This document shows, piece after piece, positions 60,562 through 64,000 of a stretch of 64,000 nt of DNA. Positions within the stretch are counted from its first letter, which is position 1; each line of letters begins with the position of its first letter. This DNA comes from CANJDH01 sp964443245 (GTDB lineage: Bacteria; Pseudomonadota; Gammaproteobacteria; Burkholderiales; JAEUOS01): assembly GCA_964443245.1 (NCBI GenBank), contig CAYUEG010000002.1, positions 1 through 64,000 of the forward strand, read 5' to 3'. The notes beneath the pieces were generated by a model. The model saw only the letters and a program-made list of their open reading frames with translations, did not search any database and had not been told where the DNA came from. The translations under genes were made by a program, and so were the position numbers.

Positions 60562-61495
60562 CGGTTTGCTCCTCTGCCTGCAAGACCTGCAGGCGCAAGA
60601 TGTCGTCCATGGCCAACTGGACGGCAGATTCCACTTCGCACATCAGGTGTTGTGCACGGGAAAGTTGATCAATGCTTGCCGCCTGTTCGATCATTCGAAA
60701 CAGCTCGGCCGCTTTCAGCGCACCAAAGTGCGTGTGCCCGGACTTGAGCGCATGGGCGGTGGCGCGCACCTCGGAGGCGTCCTGGTGGTGCAAGGCATCG
60801 CGCAGCTTCTGCAGATTGTGCGGCACGCTAACGACGTAGGCCTCGCACAAGCGTCCGAGCAGGCCCGGGGCCCCAGCACGCTGCAGGCAGAGCAGGCCCT
60901 CAACAACCTCCCTGGAAAGGGATCGTGACGAAAGCAGCGTGACCGGCACCGCGGGTTTGGCGTATTGGCCGGCCCCTGGCGATGTCGATCCCCGGGATCC
61001 TGCCGACAACGACCGATCAATCAGCCATCGGTCCAGCATCTGGTGCAATTGTGCATCGGTAAACGGCTTGCTGAGGTAGTCCGAGAAGCCGGCGGCGAGG
61101 CATCGGTCACGATCGCCAGGAAGCGCATTCGCCGTCAGGGCAATGACGGGAATGTCGTCGGGCACCCGCAGGGGCGATTCCGAAGCGGCAGACTGGCGAA
61201 TGGCGGTCGCTGCCAGAAAGCCGTTCATCACTGGCATCTGGCAATCCATCAAGACGATATCGAACGCTTCAGATGCAAGCCGTTCCAGCGCGGCCCTGCC
61301 ATTTTCTGCACAGGCGATGTCGAAATCGCACCCTTCGAGCATGGTCAGGGCGATCTCCAGATTGATGGGGTCATCGTCGACCAGAAGCACGCGTACCGGA
61401 CGTGGCCGGCCCAGCCGGGGCACGATGCACGGCTCGGTGTGCCGCGTCGTGACGGCGACGGGCACACAGGCAGGGGGTGACGAGGACAGGCGCAC
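60548..61495 (-). CDS. REC-Hpt phosphorelay protein
   Basis: 315 residues from GTG 61495. A receiver (about 33-152) with Asp84 (IVLMDCQMPVMNG) and Lys in YLSKPF is followed by an Hpt domain (about 195-290) with phospho-accepting His248 in ATAHALKSG. It has no kinase domain, so it must take phosphate from an outside kinase and could pass it to the receiver of the downstream GGDEF-EAL protein, whose gene overlaps by 14 bases. The ribosome site is unclear, and the first 30 residues may be over-called. Confidence 0.88.
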   Translation of the reverse strand: MRLSSSPPACVPVAVTTRHTEPCIVPRLGRPRPVRVLLVDDDPINLEIALTMLEGCDFDIACAENGRAALERLASEAFDIVLMDCQMPVMNGFLAATAIRQSAASESPLRVPDDIPVIALTANALPGDRDRCLAAGFSDYLSKPFTDAQLHQMLDRWLIDRSLSAGSRGSTSPGAGQYAKPAVPVTLLSSRSLSREVVEGLLCLQRAGAPGLLGRLCEAYVVSVPHNLQKLRDALHHQDASEVRATAHALKSGHTHFGALKAAELFRMIEQAASIDQLSRAQHLMCEVESAVQLAMDDILRLQVLQAEEQTDASD

Positions 61496-61510
61496 GATCG
61501 TCCCGGAAGG

Positions 61511-61966
61511 TCAATGCAGCATGGTTCTCGCGCCTTCGCGGTAATCGGGCGCAAGGGTGGCCGGGCCGACGCGCAAGCTCTTCAATTCGGCCTGCGCGTG
61601 GCGCAGGGAGAGCAGATTGACCACCCGGGCGACCAGTTCCGGCAGGTCGACTGGCTGCTCCAGGAAATCCGTCGCGCCAATGCGCAGGGCATCGCCCCGG
61701 AGGAAACGGGCGGATGGGTCATGCATCAGCACCACCGGATTGTCATCTCGGCCGGGGATCTGACGGAATCGGCGGATGAATTCCAGTCCGTCGGTCGCCC
61801 GCATCAGATGGGAGACCAGCACCAGGTCCGGTTCGTGTTCGAAGCTCCAGTCCAGGGCGGCGGCAGGATGCTCGAATCCGAGCACCGTTGCCAGCCGGCA
61901 TTGACCGATGGCCTGTTGAATCCATGACACCTCTTCGGGTCGATCGCTTACAACAATGATATTCAT
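61511..61966 (-). CDS. Degenerate receiver-domain protein
   Basis: 151 residues with a receiver fold (MNIIVVSDRPEEVSWIQQAI, LVLVSHLMRATDGLEF, GATDFLEQPVDLPELVARV). The phospho-acceptor Asp is Ser52, the conserved Lys is Gln104, and the switch Thr/Ser position reads His (VVLMHD). It cannot be phosphorylated in the normal way, so it is a pseudo-receiver, perhaps a binding adaptor. It heads the minus-strand signalling operon, 15 bases before the REC-Hpt gene, and has a sigma28-like promoter. The ATG at 61966 has no strong ribosome site; upstream in-frame starts would lie before the promoter. Confidence 0.85.
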   Translation of the reverse strand: MNIIVVSDRPEEVSWIQQAIGQCRLATVLGFEHPAAALDWSFEHEPDLVLVSHLMRATDGLEFIRRFRQIPGRDDNPVVLMHDPSARFLRGDALRIGATDFLEQPVDLPELVARVVNLLSLRHAQAELKSLRVGPATLAPDYREGARTMLH

Positions 61967-62003
61967 GGTGACAAGGTTCCCCAGATTTGAAATGAATACC
62001 CCC

Positions 62004-62030
62004 TTTACGGCAGGGGTCGGGAAATCTTGA
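62004..62030 (-). promoter_or_regulatory. Sigma28-like promoter of the pseudo-receiver operon
   Basis: On the minus strand: TCAAGATT (62030-62023), 11 bases, GCCGTAAA (62011-62004). It differs from the flgM -35 by one base and shares the -10 of the flgA-facing site. The leader would be about 30 bases. This places the signalling genes at 58.3-62.0 kb in the FliA regulon. Confidence 0.65.
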
Positions 62031-62154
62031 TGATCGGGCGGTCGGAAGCCCCAAACTGGCCTGCATAAGACAACCTGTTCACCGCTTTCCGCTGCCGCCC
62101 GCAGGCGTAGAGTGCGGTGTCCCCATCGGCAATCCGGCAAATGTCCCCACCACC

Positions 62155-63915
62155 ATGACAGCCGCTTTAGCTTCGCCTCAACCTGCCAACCCGACCGAAG
62201 CGGCCCGTGAGGTCATTCGCAAGCTGGCATTGGAGCGCATTCCGCCCACACCGGAAAACTACGCCCGCCTGTTCGCCGAGATTTCCGGAACGGAGGACCG
62301 GCACCCGGTGGTCGATTCGGTGCGCAAGTGGGCCGCCAGACTGGTGCGGGAGCCTGGCAGTGCAGCGCTCGGCCGGCAAGTGCTCAAGGCAGTCAAGCAG
62401 CAGAAATGGAGCGAACTGGATCAGGTCTTTGAGCAGTGTTCTAGCCAGCCGATTCGTGCACATGCCGAGTGGAGTGCCGTGGTCCAGGAAATGGTCCGCA
62501 AGTGGCCCGCCAGAAACGAACCGGCGGCTTGTGCACACAGCGCCGACCATGTGCTCAGCGCACTGCGCAGTGCCGAGGAAGATCCGGACTGCGGCCTGAC
62601 CCAGCTGCGCGCCCTGGTACGCACCTGGGCCGATGCCGGAACGTCTCGTCCGCCTGCCGCCGCGTCGGCCGGTGCAAGTGCCGTGGCCATACCGGTCGAA
62701 ACCGATGCGAAAGCGCAGCAGTTCCGTGAACTTCTGGCACGCACGCTTGAAATCGCTGTGGTGGAGCGGCTTGGGTACACGCCGGAACTGGCGGCCCATG
62801 CCCGCCGCCTGGCCGAACAGTGTCGCACCGTCCACAAGGCGAAAGAAGTGCTGCAGGTGGAGCAGGATCTGCGACAGTTCTGGGTGCGGCTGGAACTGCG
62901 CGGCGAAACGCTGGACCGGCTGATCAGCGGCTTGCTCAACCTGCTGCGCCTGATGATCGGCAACCTGGGCGAATTGGCCGGCGAAGATGCCCTGATCCAG
63001 GCGCAACTGGTGCGGGCGCAGCAATTGATTGCCGATCCGATCGACATCAACGCGGTGCATGAAGCCGAACGCAGCTTCCGCGAGGTTGCGATCCGCCAGG
63101 GCACCATGCGCCATTCCCTGGACGAAGCCAAGAACGCACTCAAGAGCATGGTGGCGCTGTTTATCGACCGGTTGGGCGCACTGACCTTAGCCACCGGCGA
63201 CTTTCACCAGAAGGTGGGCGGATATGTCGCCCAGATCGAGGAGTCGGACGATCTGGCGAAACTGTCTTCCATCGTCGGGGCATTGCTGGCGGATACACGG
63301 ATGGTACATGCCGATATGGAGCGCACCCACGACGAGCTGCAGCGGACGCGTCAGGAAGCGCAGGCGCGGGAAGCGCGGGTGCGGCAGCTCGAATCCGAGC
63401 TTGCCTCCCTTGGCGATCTGATCAAGGTTGATCCGCTCACCTCCGTGCTCAACCGGCGCGGTCTCGATGAGGCCTTTGCCGCCGAAGAGGCGAGGGCGGC
63501 GCGCAGCGGGACATCGTTGAGCGTGGCTTTGCTCGATGTCGACAACTTCAAGCGCCTCAATGACCAGTATGGGCACAAGACGGGCGACAACGCACTGACC
63601 CACCTGGCCGAAATCCTGCGCTCGACCATCAGGCCATCCGACAAGGTCGCGCGGTTTGGCGGCGAGGAATTTGTGCTCCTTTTGCCCGATACGCCGATGG
63701 AGGAAGCCGTTGCGGTGATGACGCGGGTGCAACGCGAACTGACACGGCGCTTTTTCCTGCATGAGAATGAAAAGATACTGATCACCTTCAGCGCCGGGGT
63801 TTCACAATGGCGCAAGGGTGAAACCAAGGAACAGGCATTCGAAAGGGCGGACGCGGCGATGTATGAGGCCAAGCGCACCGGCAAGAATCGCGTGGTCTGC
63901 GCGCCGCTGTCCTGA
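62155..63915 (+). CDS. Diguanylate cyclase (GGDEF domain)
   Basis: 586 residues. A long helical N-terminal part (about 1-390, beginning AREVIRKLALERIPPTPENY) with a coiled coil near 385-425 precedes a C-terminal GGDEF domain. The active-site motif is GGEEF at 502-506, and an RxxD inhibitory site (RPSD) lies 5 residues before it, so it is likely an active, product-inhibited c-di-GMP synthase. No membrane helix is evident, so it is cytoplasmic. The ribosome site is weak. It is divergent from the pseudo-receiver operon and may feed the EAL protein and YcgR. Confidence 0.9.
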   Translation: MTAALASPQPANPTEAAREVIRKLALERIPPTPENYARLFAEISGTEDRHPVVDSVRKWAARLVREPGSAALGRQVLKAVKQQKWSELDQVFEQCSSQPIRAHAEWSAVVQEMVRKWPARNEPAACAHSADHVLSALRSAEEDPDCGLTQLRALVRTWADAGTSRPPAAASAGASAVAIPVETDAKAQQFRELLARTLEIAVVERLGYTPELAAHARRLAEQCRTVHKAKEVLQVEQDLRQFWVRLELRGETLDRLISGLLNLLRLMIGNLGELAGEDALIQAQLVRAQQLIADPIDINAVHEAERSFREVAIRQGTMRHSLDEAKNALKSMVALFIDRLGALTLATGDFHQKVGGYVAQIEESDDLAKLSSIVGALLADTRMVHADMERTHDELQRTRQEAQAREARVRQLESELASLGDLIKVDPLTSVLNRRGLDEAFAAEEARAARSGTSLSVALLDVDNFKRLNDQYGHKTGDNALTHLAEILRSTIRPSDKVARFGGEEFVLLLPDTPMEEAVAVMTRVQRELTRRFFLHENEKILITFSAGVSQWRKGETKEQAFERADAAMYEAKRTGKNRVVCAPLS

Positions 63916-63922
63916 GGCCAGC

Positions 63923-64000
63923 GTGGAGCCGATCGTTCGAACTGCTCCGCCCCGCCGCCGCCGGTACTGGTCCCGGGACGCCGTTGCCGCTTCCGGCGGC
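63923..64000 (+). CDS. Possible start of a gene cut by the window edge
   Basis: A GTG 7 bases after the cyclase stop opens a frame that stays open for 26 codons to the window end (VEPIVRTAPPRRRRYWSRD). It is Pro/Arg-rich and too short to identify. It may be the N-terminus of another protein or merely GC-rich spacer. Confidence 0.2.
   Translation, partial: MEPIVRTAPPRRRRYWSRDAVAASGG

Noticed and set aside
1..64000. Mobile elements, CRISPR arrays, tRNA or rRNA genes
   Set aside because: No transposase or integrase, no regularly spaced repeats, and no cloverleaf or rRNA-like stretch was recognised on reading both strands.

Overview
This 64 kb window is high-GC DNA from a flagellated betaproteobacterium. 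The evidence is the pairing of FlhDC master regulators with CheZ, CheV and FlhF, a Bug-type solute-binding protein, and the betaproteobacterial style of DinG, BamD and RluD. The order within the class cannot be settled by reading alone. I recognise no tRNA, rRNA, CRISPR array, insertion sequence or prophage.

Layout: (1) 1-7.7 kb is housekeeping and metabolic DNA: an enoyl-CoA hydratase-like protein, a tripartite tricarboxylate transporter binding protein, a DinG-type helicase, a DenD-like dehydrogenase, bamD (with an in-frame amber codon), rluD and pgeF. (2) 7.7-18.6 kb, minus strand: fliFGHIJK then fliLMNOPQR (MS ring, C ring, export ATPase and export gate), with fliE divergent. (3) 19.2-25.4 kb, minus strand: fliC, fliD, fliS, fliT, a second FliK-like gene, an FlhB C-terminal-domain homologue and a YcgR-type PilZ brake. 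(4) A 724 bp non-coding region rich in dyads separates fliC from flhDC. (5) 26.1-34.9 kb, plus strand: flhDC, motAB, cheV, cheY, cheZ, cheA and a chemoreceptor, closed by a 21-bp perfect terminator hairpin. (6) 35.4-41.6 kb: flhB, flhA, flhF, a degenerate flhG and fliA. (7) 41.7-46.2 kb: a multi-PAS/GAF histidine kinase and two receiver proteins. (8) 46.2-58.4 kb: flgN, flgM, flgA (minus) and flgBCDEFGHIJKL (plus). (9) 58.3-63.9 kb: a signalling block with a REC-PAS-GGDEF-EAL protein, a REC-Hpt protein, a receiver that lacks its phospho-acceptor, and a GGDEF cyclase.

Together these genes encode almost a whole flagellum with its stator, chemotaxis relay and regulatory cascade: FlhDC at the top, then the hook and basal body, then FlgM/FliA control of late genes. 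Four sigma28-like promoters can be read by eye, ahead of fliC, flgM, flgA and the degenerate receiver. The last ties the 58-62 kb c-di-GMP/phosphorelay block to the late flagellar class. The points most worth checking are the TAG codon in the essential bamD gene, the sigma28-linked pseudo-receiver/REC-Hpt/GGDEF-EAL operon, the FliK-like/FlhB-like gene pair, the FlhG without a Walker lysine, and the dyad-rich flhD upstream region.
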